Under the pieces are notes generated by a model. The model was not told where the DNA came from and did no database searches. It saw nothing but the letters and a program-made list of their open reading frames with translations. Shown here in pieces: positions 6,567-15,192 of a DNA stretch of 28,874 nucleotides. The DNA comes from JBLHKS01 sp047620505 (GTDB taxonomy: Bacteria > Verrucomicrobiota > Verrucomicrobiia > Verrucomicrobiales > DEV007): the NCBI GenBank assembly GCA_047620505.1, contig JBLHKS010000078.1:1-28874 (forward strand), written 5' to 3'. Position 1 is the stretch's first letter. Each line of letters begins with the position of its first letter. Made by a program: the position numbers and the translations under genes.

Positions 6567-7976
6567 ATGCCCGCCACATCACCGCACGAATCTGAACCCC
6601 TTCCAACGGGGTTCTGGCCACAAGTCTGTGAACAACTTGTGGATGCTCTAGGGAAGGACATTGTTGATCGATGGCTAGCGGATGCTAAGCCCGAACTGAC
6701 TGGAGAATCGGTGCTGACTCTGACCACTCCGTCGCTGATGCATTCCATGTGGACGGACACTTTCTACCGCGCAGATGTCGAAGCCGAGATCGAAGAACAA
6801 TTGGGGCGGAAAGTCGAATTACTCCTTGAGGCTGAGCCGGCTGAGGAACCTGAAGCCGACCCGCCATCAGAGCGGCTTAGCGAACCGGAGTTGAAGATTC
6901 TGCAAGAATCCGTCGACACGGTTGCCGAGATTACGCCGCGAGACCGCGAGGCAGCTGGGTTGAATCCAAAGTTCACGTTCAAGACTTTCGTTAGCGGCGA
7001 CAACAGCGACTACTGCCATGCTGCGGCCAAAGCGGTCGCTGAAGAGCCGGGCTCCCGCTACAACCCGCTCATGTTCTTTGGTGGTTCGGGCTTGGGGAAA
7101 ACTCATCTCATGACTGCAATCGGTCATGCGATTCAAGAGCAGCACCCGGGAAAAAGGGTTCTCTTCGTAACTGGCGAAGAGTTCACGAACGAGTTCATCG
7201 TCGCGCTTCAGCGAGGTGCGGTTGCGGAGTTTCGTCAGCGGTTCCGGCAGGTTGACGTCCTTCTGGTTGACGACATCCATTTTGTTGCTGGCAAAGATCG
7301 TACGCAGGAGGAATTTTTTCATACCTTCAATGCTCTGACAAACAAGCAGGGCCAAATCGTCCTGACAAGCGATCGGCCTCCAGGCGAAATTCCGCGCCTG
7401 GAAAAGCGGCTCGTCTCACGATTCCAGTCAGGCATCGCAGCCGAAATCCTGCCGCCAGGTGTCGAAACCCGCAGCGCGATCCTCCGTCAGAAGGCCGAGG
7501 ATTGGAGCGTCGAACTTGATCCGAGCGTGATCCAATTTCTCGCCGAGCGGATTCGCAAAAACGTTCGCCGGCTTGAGGGCGCGCTGCTACGGCTTTCGTC
7601 GTACTCCTCGCTCTATGGAGGCTCGGTGGATGTTGAGCGGGCCGAAGAATATCTCAAAGACATTCTGATGGAAGAGGCCAGCAGCGGCGTGGTCAGCATG
7701 AACGACGTTCAGAAAGCGGTCGCTGGATATTTTGATGTTCGGTTAGCCGATTTGAATGGCCGTCGCCGGACGAGCCAGATTGTGATGCCGCGCCAGATCG
7801 CGATGTATCTGGCTCGCGAATTGACCGAATCTTCGCTTAAGGAAGTGGGTTATGCCTTCGGCGGGCGCGATCACGGAACGGTGATTCATGCCTGCAAAAA
7901 GGTGAAGGCCAAGATGCTGGAGAAGCCGGAAACGCGTCGAGTGATCGAGTTTCTTCGCGATCAACTCACTCAATAA
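6567..7976 (+). CDS. dnaA: Chromosomal replication initiator protein DnaA
   Basis: DnaA binds 9-mer boxes at oriC, oligomerises with ATP and melts the origin. The 469-residue protein shows all four domains: domain I (about 15-85), a short acidic linker (86-130), an AAA+ domain with Walker A GGSGLGKTH (172-180), Walker B VLLVDDIHF (231-239), arginine-finger region RLVSRFQ (281-287) and sensor II KNVRRLEGAL (331-340), and a DNA-binding domain IV with VMPRQIAMYLARELT (407-421) and the signature GGRDHGTVIHA (432-442, Gly where Ser is commoner). The start at 6567 places domain I near the N-terminus as expected. No Shine-Dalgarno sequence is visible. dnaN follows after 179 bp. Confidence 0.98.
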   Translation: MPATSPHESEPLPTGFWPQVCEQLVDALGKDIVDRWLADAKPELTGESVLTLTTPSLMHSMWTDTFYRADVEAEIEEQLGRKVELLLEAEPAEEPEADPPSERLSEPELKILQESVDTVAEITPRDREAAGLNPKFTFKTFVSGDNSDYCHAAAKAVAEEPGSRYNPLMFFGGSGLGKTHLMTAIGHAIQEQHPGKRVLFVTGEEFTNEFIVALQRGAVAEFRQRFRQVDVLLVDDIHFVAGKDRTQEEFFHTFNALTNKQGQIVLTSDRPPGEIPRLEKRLVSRFQSGIAAEILPPGVETRSAILRQKAEDWSVELDPSVIQFLAERIRKNVRRLEGALLRLSSYSSLYGGSVDVERAEEYLKDILMEEASSGVVSMNDVQKAVAGYFDVRLADLNGRRRTSQIVMPRQIAMYLARELTESSLKEVGYAFGGRDHGTVIHACKKVKAKMLEKPETRRVIEFLRDQLTQ

Positions 7977-8003
7977 ACGCGTCCGGCACGGCACTGGAAC
8001 TTT

Positions 8004-8017
8004 CCAGCAGCTGCTGA
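8004..8017. repeat. Dispersed palindrome copy 3 (13/14)
   Basis: CCAGCAGCTGCTGA in the dnaA-dnaN intergenic region, 27 bp after the dnaA stop. This copy is non-coding, which argues against a protein-level reason for the motif. Confidence 0.88.
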
Positions 8018-8155
8018 CTCTGACAGAGCCAAAAACATTAGACAGGCTTGCAATTCCCGTTCTAGTGTGCTCGCATTCCGCGGCGCGGCCTTTCGGGCGC
8101 GTCCTGAAGGCTTTTCACGTCAAAATATCGACGTCCGCCCACGGCCCAACCACCC

Positions 8156-9253
8156 ATGAAATTCAAGATCACCAAAGAGAAGTTTATCGAAGGTCTTTCT
8201 CAAGTCCAACAGGTCGTTGGCGCGCGAACGACCCTGCCAATTCTCTCAAACGTTCTCCTCGAAGCCAAAGACGGAATGATCCGGATGACCACGACTGATC
8301 TCGATGTTGGGATTCGTGGATCGGTTGAAGCTGAGATTGAAACCGAGGGCGGCAGCACGCTTCCTGCGCGAAAGCTCGCCAGCATTGTTCGCGAGTTGCC
8401 AACAAGCGAAATTCTGGTTGAAGTCGATAGCGACAACGCCGCTTCGATCACGGCTGGACCCAGCTTCTTCAAGATCAAGGGATTGGGCCAGGACGAGTTC
8501 CCGCCTTTGCCGGATTTCGAGGATGCGATGGATTTTAAGCTCGATCAAAAGCTCCTTCGCGATAGCCTCAAGAAGACGTCTTACGCAATCTCGACCGACG
8601 AGACGCGCTACGTGCTGAACGGGATTTACTGCTCGTTCAAGGAAGGCACGATCACTTTGGTTGCGACCGACGGACGCCGGCTTGCGATGGTCGATCACGA
8701 ACTTGAGTTTCCGGAGAGCCAGGAAACCGAGATTATTATTCCTACCAAGGCCGTTAACGAATTGCAACGGCTCCTCGCAGACAGCGGCGACGTCCGGATT
8801 CGGATCACCGACAGCCAGATCGCTTTTGAGCTGAACGGTTATCTTTTGACGAGCAAGCTCATCGAAGGCAGCTACCCGAATTTCCGCCAGGTCATTCCAG
8901 CTGAGGCCAAGCAGAGAGTCACGTTTGATCGCGAAACGTTACGTGAAATCGTTCATCGCGTGTCCCTCCTCACCAGTGACAAGTCGAGTTCGATCAAGAT
9001 CAAATTTGCCGACGACAATATCGAGGTAATGGCCAATTCGCCGGATGTCGGTGAGGCCCGCGAATCTCTGCCCGTTCAATACAGCGGGCCTGAAATGACG
9101 ATCGCTTTCAATCCGGATTTTCTGATGGCTCCGCTGCGAAATCTCGACACTGACGAGATTCACTTGGATTTGATCGACGAGATGAGCCCAGGCGTGCTCA
9201 AAATCAACGAGCCGTTCCTCTACGTCCTGATGCCGATGCGCGTCACTGGCTGA
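8156..9253 (+). CDS. dnaN: DNA polymerase III subunit beta (sliding clamp)
   Basis: The clamp encircles DNA as a dimer and tethers polymerase III and repair factors. The 365-residue length is normal. Family marks are the start MKFKITKEKFIEGLSQVQQVVGARTTLPILSNVLLEA, TDLDVGIRG, TDGRRLAMVDHEL, GSYPNFRQVIP and the C-terminal YVLMPMRVTG, which forms part of the peptide-binding pocket. The dnaA-dnaN pair is the classical arrangement. The ATG at 8156 gives the canonical N-terminus and lacks a Shine-Dalgarno sequence. Its 3' end overlaps by 11 bp the end of the convergent lipocalin gene. Confidence 0.98.
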   Translation: MKFKITKEKFIEGLSQVQQVVGARTTLPILSNVLLEAKDGMIRMTTTDLDVGIRGSVEAEIETEGGSTLPARKLASIVRELPTSEILVEVDSDNAASITAGPSFFKIKGLGQDEFPPLPDFEDAMDFKLDQKLLRDSLKKTSYAISTDETRYVLNGIYCSFKEGTITLVATDGRRLAMVDHELEFPESQETEIIIPTKAVNELQRLLADSGDVRIRITDSQIAFELNGYLLTSKLIEGSYPNFRQVIPAEAKQRVTFDRETLREIVHRVSLLTSDKSSSIKIKFADDNIEVMANSPDVGEARESLPVQYSGPEMTIAFNPDFLMAPLRNLDTDEIHLDLIDEMSPGVLKINEPFLYVLMPMRVTG

Positions 9254-10367
9254 GAGGCGAAATTTTGCCGTCGTAGCCGGTTAGCTCGAGATAACCGCGG
9301 CCGCGAACTGGCTTGCCGCGAATTTTTCCGGAAACGCGGGTCGCGCCTTCCCAGTAAATCATCGCGGCCATCAGCAGCTGCTGGTCTTTCTGGGCAGCGA
9401 CGACTTCCAATTCGATTTCCAGTTTTGGGACTCGTAAACTCCATTCGATCGGATAGGCGACCTTCGTGTTTGGCGCAGTCCAGATTTCCGTCGGCTTGAA
9501 CCGGATTTCGTCTGAGCTGAGGGCTTCGGTCGATCCGTCAGGCCTGACAAACGTGCCGGACGCAAAATTGGTGCTGCCGTCAGGGCTCCTGAGCTGGAAA
9601 AGCATCAACTCGGAGCCGTCTTCAAGCTGAATCGCGAACCAGTCCCAACCGGCTTGATCGAGACTCAAAGCGCTGGTGCTCCACTCTCGATCGTACCAGC
9701 TGGAGCCACTGACTTTGAACTCGCTTCCGTCGATCATAAGCGAACCCTCAGTCTTCAGCCTGGTGAACGAATAGTAGTGGGAGGCCGCATCGGGTTCGTT
9801 CGATTTCGGGCTGACACCGTCGACCCCGTGAAAAATTGGAGGTTTGGCAGGGTGGATTTCGAAATCGATTTCGAACTCCTTGGCCTTCGCCCGAAGTCGG
9901 TAGTGGCCGGGTTCCGACTCCGTTCGGACGAGACTCGAGCCAGGAATCCAGACGATCCGATTTTCGTCGTCCGGCAGCTGGCTGCCCGCTTGCTCGAAAG
10001 CGCCGCGGCTGAACGTTTCTTCGAAATAGAATTCGTCGCGATCGATGTCTGACACTGCGAAATGGCCAAACCAGATGTGGTCGGTTACGAACTGGCTTTC
10101 GGTTGGTGCGCGGTCGTCAGGAGGGCGGATTCCTTGACGAAAAAAGGTCAGCTGATATCCGAATCGTCGACCCGCTTCATTTTCTAAGTTCCCGGTAAAA
10201 TACCACCACTCGGTTTTGAAGTCCGGGTGAGCAAATTCGTCACGTGGAAACTCGTAAGTCCAACCGGGCCGGGCCTTGCGCCAGCTTTCACTATTTTCCG
10301 CCTCCTCCGCGGTTAGCGCGAAAATTGCGGGGCCCAGGATGACGGCGATGATGACGAACGGCTTCAT
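9243..10367 (-). CDS. Secreted CrtC/AttH-type lipocalin-like protein
   Basis: The 374-residue product has a probable signal peptide (about 1-20) and the recurring motifs of the CrtC hydratase/AttH lipocalin-like superfamily: TEWWYFTGNL (about 53-62), YQLTFFRQG, HYYSFTRL, SSWYDREWSTS, GWDWFAIQLEDGSELMLFQLR, IYWEGATRVSG and GRGYLELTGY. Carotenoid 1,2-hydratases belong here, but most bacterial members are secreted or envelope proteins of unknown ligand, often encoded beside lipid or efflux transporters. It is the last gene of a reverse-strand set with an RND pump and its membrane-fusion protein (52 bp gap), so a periplasmic lipid- or hydrophobe-handling role tied to export is a reasonable inference. 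Carotenoid hydration is unlikely because no carotenoid genes are nearby. Confidence 0.88.
   Translation of the reverse strand: MKPFVIIAVILGPAIFALTAEEAENSESWRKARPGWTYEFPRDEFAHPDFKTEWWYFTGNLENEAGRRFGYQLTFFRQGIRPPDDRAPTESQFVTDHIWFGHFAVSDIDRDEFYFEETFSRGAFEQAGSQLPDDENRIVWIPGSSLVRTESEPGHYRLRAKAKEFEIDFEIHPAKPPIFHGVDGVSPKSNEPDAASHYYSFTRLKTEGSLMIDGSEFKVSGSSWYDREWSTSALSLDQAGWDWFAIQLEDGSELMLFQLRSPDGSTNFASGTFVRPDGSTEALSSDEIRFKPTEIWTAPNTKVAYPIEWSLRVPKLEIELEVVAAQKDQQLLMAAMIYWEGATRVSGKIRGKPVRGRGYLELTGYDGKISPLSQ
9371..9384. repeat. Dispersed palindrome copy 4 (13/14)
   Basis: TCAGCAGCTGCTGG inside the lipocalin gene, read on its strand as D-Q-Q-L-L-M. Confidence 0.88.
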
Positions 10368-10419
10368 GGTTCGTGAAAGCTTACGCCAGAGCCGATGATA
10401 AGGAAACGCCGAGCGCAGA

Positions 10420-13400
10420 TCAGGTGCTGAACGGTTTGGTGTACCAACGGCGGAGCCACCGGAGAGACGATTTGATGTCCTCCAGAAGGAGGTAGTTCAC
10501 GGGCACAAGAATCAGGGTAACCGCGGTGGCAAAGAGAATTCCGAACCCCAGCGAAACCGCCATCGGGATGAGAAACTGGGCCTGGGTGCTGCGCTCGAAG
10601 ATCAACGGCGCAAGCCCGGCAAACGTGGTTAGCGAAGTCAGAATGATCGGCCGAAACCTCGCGCCTCCTCCGGCCCGGACGGCTTCGAGCAAATTGACTC
10701 CTTCGTCACGTTTTCGGTTGATCCAATCGACCAGAACGAGGCTGTCGTTCACAACAACGCCAGACAACGCGATCATTCCGAACAGGCTCATGAAGCTCAG
10801 AGGAGTCGATGGAAGCGGATGATTGACCCAGGTTTTGATATCTTCGACCAGGATGTGGCCGAAAACCGCGCCAGCCACGCCGAACGGAATCACGATCATC
10901 ACTAACAACGGCTGAGCGAAGCTCTTGAACGGAATCGCGAGCAGACAATAAATCGTAAAGGCCGCGAAGAGCATGCCGAGCAGCAGAGTCGAATTCGCCT
11001 CCCGTTGCTCCGCAGATTCGCCCTCCATGCTGTAATTCACGCCTGGATATTTGGCGACGATTTCAGGGATGAGCTTCTCGATATCTGCCTTTATGCCCTC
11101 GAGATCGACGTTCTGCTTGTCCGCGTCAGCGACGACATTGACGGTTCGATTTCGATCCGATCGCCGGATGGCCGCAGCGCTCCGGCCGAAGTCCAGTTCG
11201 GCGACGTTTGCGAACGGAATTCGGGCACCTTCGGGCGTTCGAATCCGCATGTTCTGGAGGTTGCCCACCGATGCTCGCTCTTCACGCGGGTAACGAATCA
11301 TCACGCGGATGTCCTCGCGACCCCTCTGGATTCGCTGCGCTTCAAAGCCGTAGAACGCGCCGCGAGTCTGACGCGCGAGGTCATCCGAATCGATCCCGAG
11401 CAACTCTGCCTCTGGCCGGACCCGCAGACGGATTTCTTCCTTCCCGTCACTGACGTTCGAATTGATATCGAACAGTCCGTCGAATTCGGCGAGACGCTTC
11501 TCGATTTCCCCAGCAGCTGCTGCAAGCATCTCCGGGTCCTGCCCGAAAATCCGGACGTCGATCGGATCACCGAATCGGCCAATCTCGGCGCGGACGTTGA
11601 AATCCTCGGCACCTGGAATCTGGCCAATGAGGCGGCGGAGTTCCATCGACAATCCGGGTGAGCTGAATTTGTCCGCCTGAATCGGGCCCTCGCCCAGATC
11701 GATTGTCATTTCGCGTCGAAGCTCCGGATCGATCACGCCGAAGGTGAGCTCGCCAACATGCGTCTGGCCCGATTCAATCGATCCTCCTCGGTGCCCACCA
11801 CTGGAAACGATGCCCTGTCCGCCGGTCGAACTGAAAATGTGCTCGATCAGCGAGGTGCCTTTCGGGTACTCGACGCCGTCGACGGTCACGTCTTTTGACG
11901 TGATGTATTTCTTCTGCAGCTTCTCTGCCGCCTCCTCCATTTGATCAACGTATTTCGCGGTGACTGCGTAGGGAGTTCCAGAAGGCATCGAAAGTTTCAC
12001 GGTAACGTAGTCACTGGGAATCCTCGGAAAGGTCACGCGCTGAATATTTCCGGAGAAAACCCAACCGGCGGTCAGGATGAGAATCGCGACGAAAACTGAG
12101 GCCGTGATCCAACGATTGACGAGGCAGAATTCGAGGAATGGTTGGTAAACGCGTTTAATGAACCACTCCAAACTTCGGGCCACGGCTTGCTGGCCTCGCG
12201 AAATAAAATTATAGCGGGCCGGAGGCTTGTTGAGATTTCGAATGTGTTTGAGGTGGGCCGGCAGGATCAGCTTGGATTCGATCAGGGAAAAAATCAGGAC
12301 TGGAATAACGACGTATGGGATCGGCTTGAACATCGAGCCGCGGTGCCCACCCATCATCAGAAGCGGGATGAAAGCCACGATTGTCGTCAGGACGCCGAAG
12401 ATCACCGGGGTTGCGATTTCGTGGGTTCCTTCGATCGCAGCCTGGAGCGGGTCCGGGTTTTTCTTGAGATGCTCGAAAATGTTTTCGCCGGTGACGATCG
12501 CGTCGTCGACGACGATTCCTAACACCAGGATAAAGCCGAACAGGCTGGAAATGTTGATCGTCGCGCCGAGGCTCGGCATGCAGATCAGCGCGCCAGCGAA
12601 GGCGACCGGAATGCCGAGAACAACCCAGCCCGCGAGCGAGATTCTCAGGAACAAAGCAAGAATGACGAAGACAAGAACGAACGCTAACAAAGCACTCTCA
12701 ATGAGCGTGCCGAGCCGACCTTCGACGATTCTTGAACGATCCCGCCAAGCCGTGAGCTCAACTCCATTCGGCAGGCTTCCGCGCTTGGCCTCGACGTAGT
12801 CTTTAACGGTGTCGGAGATCAAAATCGCGTTCTGGTCGCCGATGCGGTTGACTGAAACCAAAACGCAGGGCTTGCCGTTGAAGCGAGCGGTCACTTGCGC
12901 TTCTTCGAACCCATCGTCGACAACTCCGAGGTCGCCCAACGTCACCCGCGTTCCGTCGGGATTCGACCGGATCACGATCTCGCGAAATTCCGAACCGACG
13001 TAGGATCTCGCTTTCGTCCTAAGCAGAATTTCGCCGCCCTCGGTTTTGATGACGCCGCCTGACAAGTCGACCGATTGCTCGCGCACTTTGCTGGCGACTT
13101 CATCGAGCGTGAGGTCGTAGCGGAGCAGGGTCTGCTCAGAAACCTCGATCGAGATCTCATACGGCCTGACGCCGACGATCGACGCCGACGTAATATTCTG
13201 AGTTTTGGTGGTCAGGCTCTTGATCGTCCATCCAAGCACTGGTACCTTGTCCAAGGGCAGCCACCTCGGAAACTCCATGTTTGATTCGGCGGTCAGGTTC
13301 AGAATTTCGGCGTGAATTTCGTCCGCGAGATCGCGCAGCTGAAACTCATCGAGCTCGCCTGCGACGAGGACTTTGATTACCGAGTCCGTCGTTTCCTGGA

Positions 13401-13782
13401 GCGAAACAGTCGGCTTTTCTGCCTCGGCTGGAAACGTGATGATCGCATCGACCCGCGATTTGATGTCGTCGAGCGCCGCGCGTGGATCGTGGCCTTCTTT
13501 GATTTCGATCGTCACCGTCCCTGAACTTTCGGAGGCGGTAGACCGCATCTTGTCGATGAAAGTCAGGTCCTCGATCGCCTCTTCGATCGCGAGGACGATG
13601 CCCTCCTCGACCTCTTCCGGGCTGTTGCCGCGGAACGGAACGCTGATCGAAACGGTGTTGACATCCGAGTCCGGAAAAACCTCCAAGGTAAGCTGAGTCG
13701 TCGCCGACCACAGCCCAAGCGTTAGAAGCGAGATCAACAGCAAGTTTGCTGCGACACTGTTTTTGGCGAACCAGGCAATCAT
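10420..13782 (-). CDS. RND-family efflux transporter (AcrB/HAE-1-like)
   Basis: A proton-driven inner-membrane pump of tripartite envelope systems. The 1120-residue length is normal or slightly long. TM1 lies at about 11-29 and FPDSDVNTVSISVPFRGNSPEEVE (36-59) is typical. The TM4 aspartate pair is present (GIVVDDAIVTGEN, D426-D427). In TM10 the lysine of AcrB is replaced: the sequence reads GVVVNDSLVLVDWINRKRDEG, as in a distinct RND branch. The segment at about 163-195 (MEFPRWLPLDKVPVLGW within it) is an insert where relatives read directly from the LNL turn into SASIVGVRPYEISIE. It follows the membrane-fusion gene by 22 bp and is probably co-transcribed. No outer-membrane TolC-like gene is in the window. 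Substrate unknown. Confidence 0.95.
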   Translation of the reverse strand: MIAWFAKNSVAANLLLISLLTLGLWSATTQLTLEVFPDSDVNTVSISVPFRGNSPEEVEEGIVLAIEEAIEDLTFIDKMRSTASESSGTVTIEIKEGHDPRAALDDIKSRVDAIITFPAEAEKPTVSLQETTDSVIKVLVAGELDEFQLRDLADEIHAEILNLTAESNMEFPRWLPLDKVPVLGWTIKSLTTKTQNITSASIVGVRPYEISIEVSEQTLLRYDLTLDEVASKVREQSVDLSGGVIKTEGGEILLRTKARSYVGSEFREIVIRSNPDGTRVTLGDLGVVDDGFEEAQVTARFNGKPCVLVSVNRIGDQNAILISDTVKDYVEAKRGSLPNGVELTAWRDRSRIVEGRLGTLIESALLAFVLVFVILALFLRISLAGWVVLGIPVAFAGALICMPSLGATINISSLFGFILVLGIVVDDAIVTGENIFEHLKKNPDPLQAAIEGTHEIATPVIFGVLTTIVAFIPLLMMGGHRGSMFKPIPYVVIPVLIFSLIESKLILPAHLKHIRNLNKPPARYNFISRGQQAVARSLEWFIKRVYQPFLEFCLVNRWITASVFVAILILTAGWVFSGNIQRVTFPRIPSDYVTVKLSMPSGTPYAVTAKYVDQMEEAAEKLQKKYITSKDVTVDGVEYPKGTSLIEHIFSSTGGQGIVSSGGHRGGSIESGQTHVGELTFGVIDPELRREMTIDLGEGPIQADKFSSPGLSMELRRLIGQIPGAEDFNVRAEIGRFGDPIDVRIFGQDPEMLAAAAGEIEKRLAEFDGLFDINSNVSDGKEEIRLRVRPEAELLGIDSDDLARQTRGAFYGFEAQRIQRGREDIRVMIRYPREERASVGNLQNMRIRTPEGARIPFANVAELDFGRSAAAIRRSDRNRTVNVVADADKQNVDLEGIKADIEKLIPEIVAKYPGVNYSMEGESAEQREANSTLLLGMLFAAFTIYCLLAIPFKSFAQPLLVMIVIPFGVAGAVFGHILVEDIKTWVNHPLPSTPLSFMSLFGMIALSGVVVNDSLVLVDWINRKRDEGVNLLEAVRAGGGARFRPIILTSLTTFAGLAPLIFERSTQAQFLIPMAVSLGFGILFATAVTLILVPVNYLLLEDIKSSLRWLRRWYTKPFST
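11510..11523. repeat. Dispersed palindrome copy 5 (13/14)
   Basis: CCAGCAGCTGCTGC inside the RND gene, read on its strand as A-A-A-A-G (in MLAAAAGEIEKRL). Confidence 0.88.
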
Positions 13783-13804
13783 TTTGGTTATCGATTTTTG
13801 GTTC

Positions 13805-15082
13805 TCAAAGGTCGACGCGGGACTTCGGGCTACCAGCAGCTGCTGGCGGGCCGCCTTTGTCTTTTCCGCCTTTGCCCTTGCCCTTCATCCCTCCGCCGAG
13901 GCCGACAGCGACGTCTCCGCCCGGGCCTGAAGGATTTCCTTCGCCCTTGATCGTGATCAAATCTCCGTCCTTCACAAAGGGGAGCGGAGTGATCGAAATT
14001 CGGTCACCGGTCTTCAATTTGCCGCCCGTCTTAGCAACGACGAAATCCGGATCGCCTTCATAAGCTGTTTCGAAAGTTGTGACTGCGACCGTCTTGTCTT
14101 CGTTGACGACAAGAACCGAATTGCCACCGCGAACGGCTTTGCGAGGAATAATAAAAACGTCAGTCAAAACGCGGCCGCTGATTTCAGCTTCGACAAACGA
14201 ACCGCTGGGCAGCAGAGGCGCGCCTGGTTGGGCGGCGTTGATCGCGGCGATAACGAAAAGCTGGCGGGTGCTCGCGTCGACGGTGGCGTCTGTTCTTTCG
14301 ATGTAAGCCGTCCAGCGGTCGTCTGGACCGCGCTCGCCCTTGAGGAACGCGCCCGGCTTTTCGTCGGCACCGAGATCGAGGAACGCCAATTGGTCATCGC
14401 GGAGCGGCAGGCGGACTTCAAAAATCTCTGTCGAATAAATCTGGCCTAACGAATTTCCGGGACTCACGAACTGGCCGAAGTCGACCATCTTTTCGATCAC
14501 TCGGCCGTCGTAGGGCGCGAGAATCGTGCAGCGTTCGACGTTCAGGACTGCCTCCGCAAGGTCAGCCTCGGCCGCTTTGATATTTGCCTGCGCCTCTTTG
14601 AGTTGGGGCAGTCGAAGAGCGATCTCGTTAGGCTCACCAGCGAGGCCAAGCCGCTTCCAATCGTCGCGCGCCTTGTCGGTTTGCGCCTGGGCGAGTTGGA
14701 GGGCGGTCTGAACTCTCGTTAACGCGGCTTCAGCACGCTTCTTAGCTGTTTGGTGATCGCGGGAGTCGAGCTCGATCAGCATGACTCCATTTTTGAACTC
14801 GGCTCCATCGAGGAACTTATCGGAAATTGCGGAAATTTTCCCGGAAACCTCAGCCGTCAGTTGCGATCTGGATCGCGGCCGAACGATTCCCTGAGATTTC
14901 AGGACCACTTGAAAATCCCCCGCCTTGAGCACGTCGACCTCGGCGACCGGGTAGGTGCGCTTCGCCGGTCTTTGCGGTGTCTCCGGCTTAGTATTGAGTA
15001 AATAGATGTAGCCGCCAATCGACAAACCCAGAATGATCAGGGCAATGAGGACGCGAAGAGAGATGGCGAGAATGCGCAGCAT
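13805..15082 (-). CDS. RND efflux membrane-fusion (periplasmic adaptor) protein
   Basis: Bridges the inner-membrane pump and an outer-membrane channel. From the ATG at 15082 (425 residues) there is an N-terminal membrane anchor (about 6-28), a lipoyl/barrel-sandwich half beginning AEVDVLKAGDFQVVLKSQGIV, an alpha-helical hairpin rich in Ala, Gln and Lys, the second lipoyl half TILAPYDGRVIEKMVDFGQFVSPG, and a beta-barrel domain. The frame stays open to 15136, but the upstream part has no membrane-protein start and 15082 puts the anchor at the N-terminus. The C-terminus is unusual: a Gly/Lys-rich tail (about 385-425, GGGMKGKGKGGKDKGG) ending with a palindrome-coded PAAAG. It is the first gene of the reverse operon and diverges from the hydrolase at 15193. 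Confidence 0.94.
   Translation of the reverse strand: MLRILAISLRVLIALIILGLSIGGYIYLLNTKPETPQRPAKRTYPVAEVDVLKAGDFQVVLKSQGIVRPRSRSQLTAEVSGKISAISDKFLDGAEFKNGVMLIELDSRDHQTAKKRAEAALTRVQTALQLAQAQTDKARDDWKRLGLAGEPNEIALRLPQLKEAQANIKAAEADLAEAVLNVERCTILAPYDGRVIEKMVDFGQFVSPGNSLGQIYSTEIFEVRLPLRDDQLAFLDLGADEKPGAFLKGERGPDDRWTAYIERTDATVDASTRQLFVIAAINAAQPGAPLLPSGSFVEAEISGRVLTDVFIIPRKAVRGGNSVLVVNEDKTVAVTTFETAYEGDPDFVVAKTGGKLKTGDRISITPLPFVKDGDLITIKGEGNPSGPGGDVAVGLGGGMKGKGKGGKDKGGPPAAAGSPKSRVDL
13833..13846. repeat. Dispersed palindrome copy 6 (14/14)
   Basis: Perfect CCAGCAGCTGCTGG near the 3' end of the membrane-fusion gene, read as P-A-A-A-G close to the stop. Same end-of-gene placement as in the symporter and the PDZ protein. 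Confidence 0.9.
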
Positions 15083-15192
15083 GATTTGAGTCGAGACGGG
15101 GAACCCACGAGATGGACGGGCGCTCGTCAACTCCAAACCCCTCTTTGAGATCGAGGTTGCGCAACGTGCTCCCGACTGTGTATTCGAGAAAT

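Noticed and set aside
6867..7355. 162-residue reverse ORF inside dnaA
   Set aside because: Antisense to the AAA+ domain of DnaA; no independent evidence.
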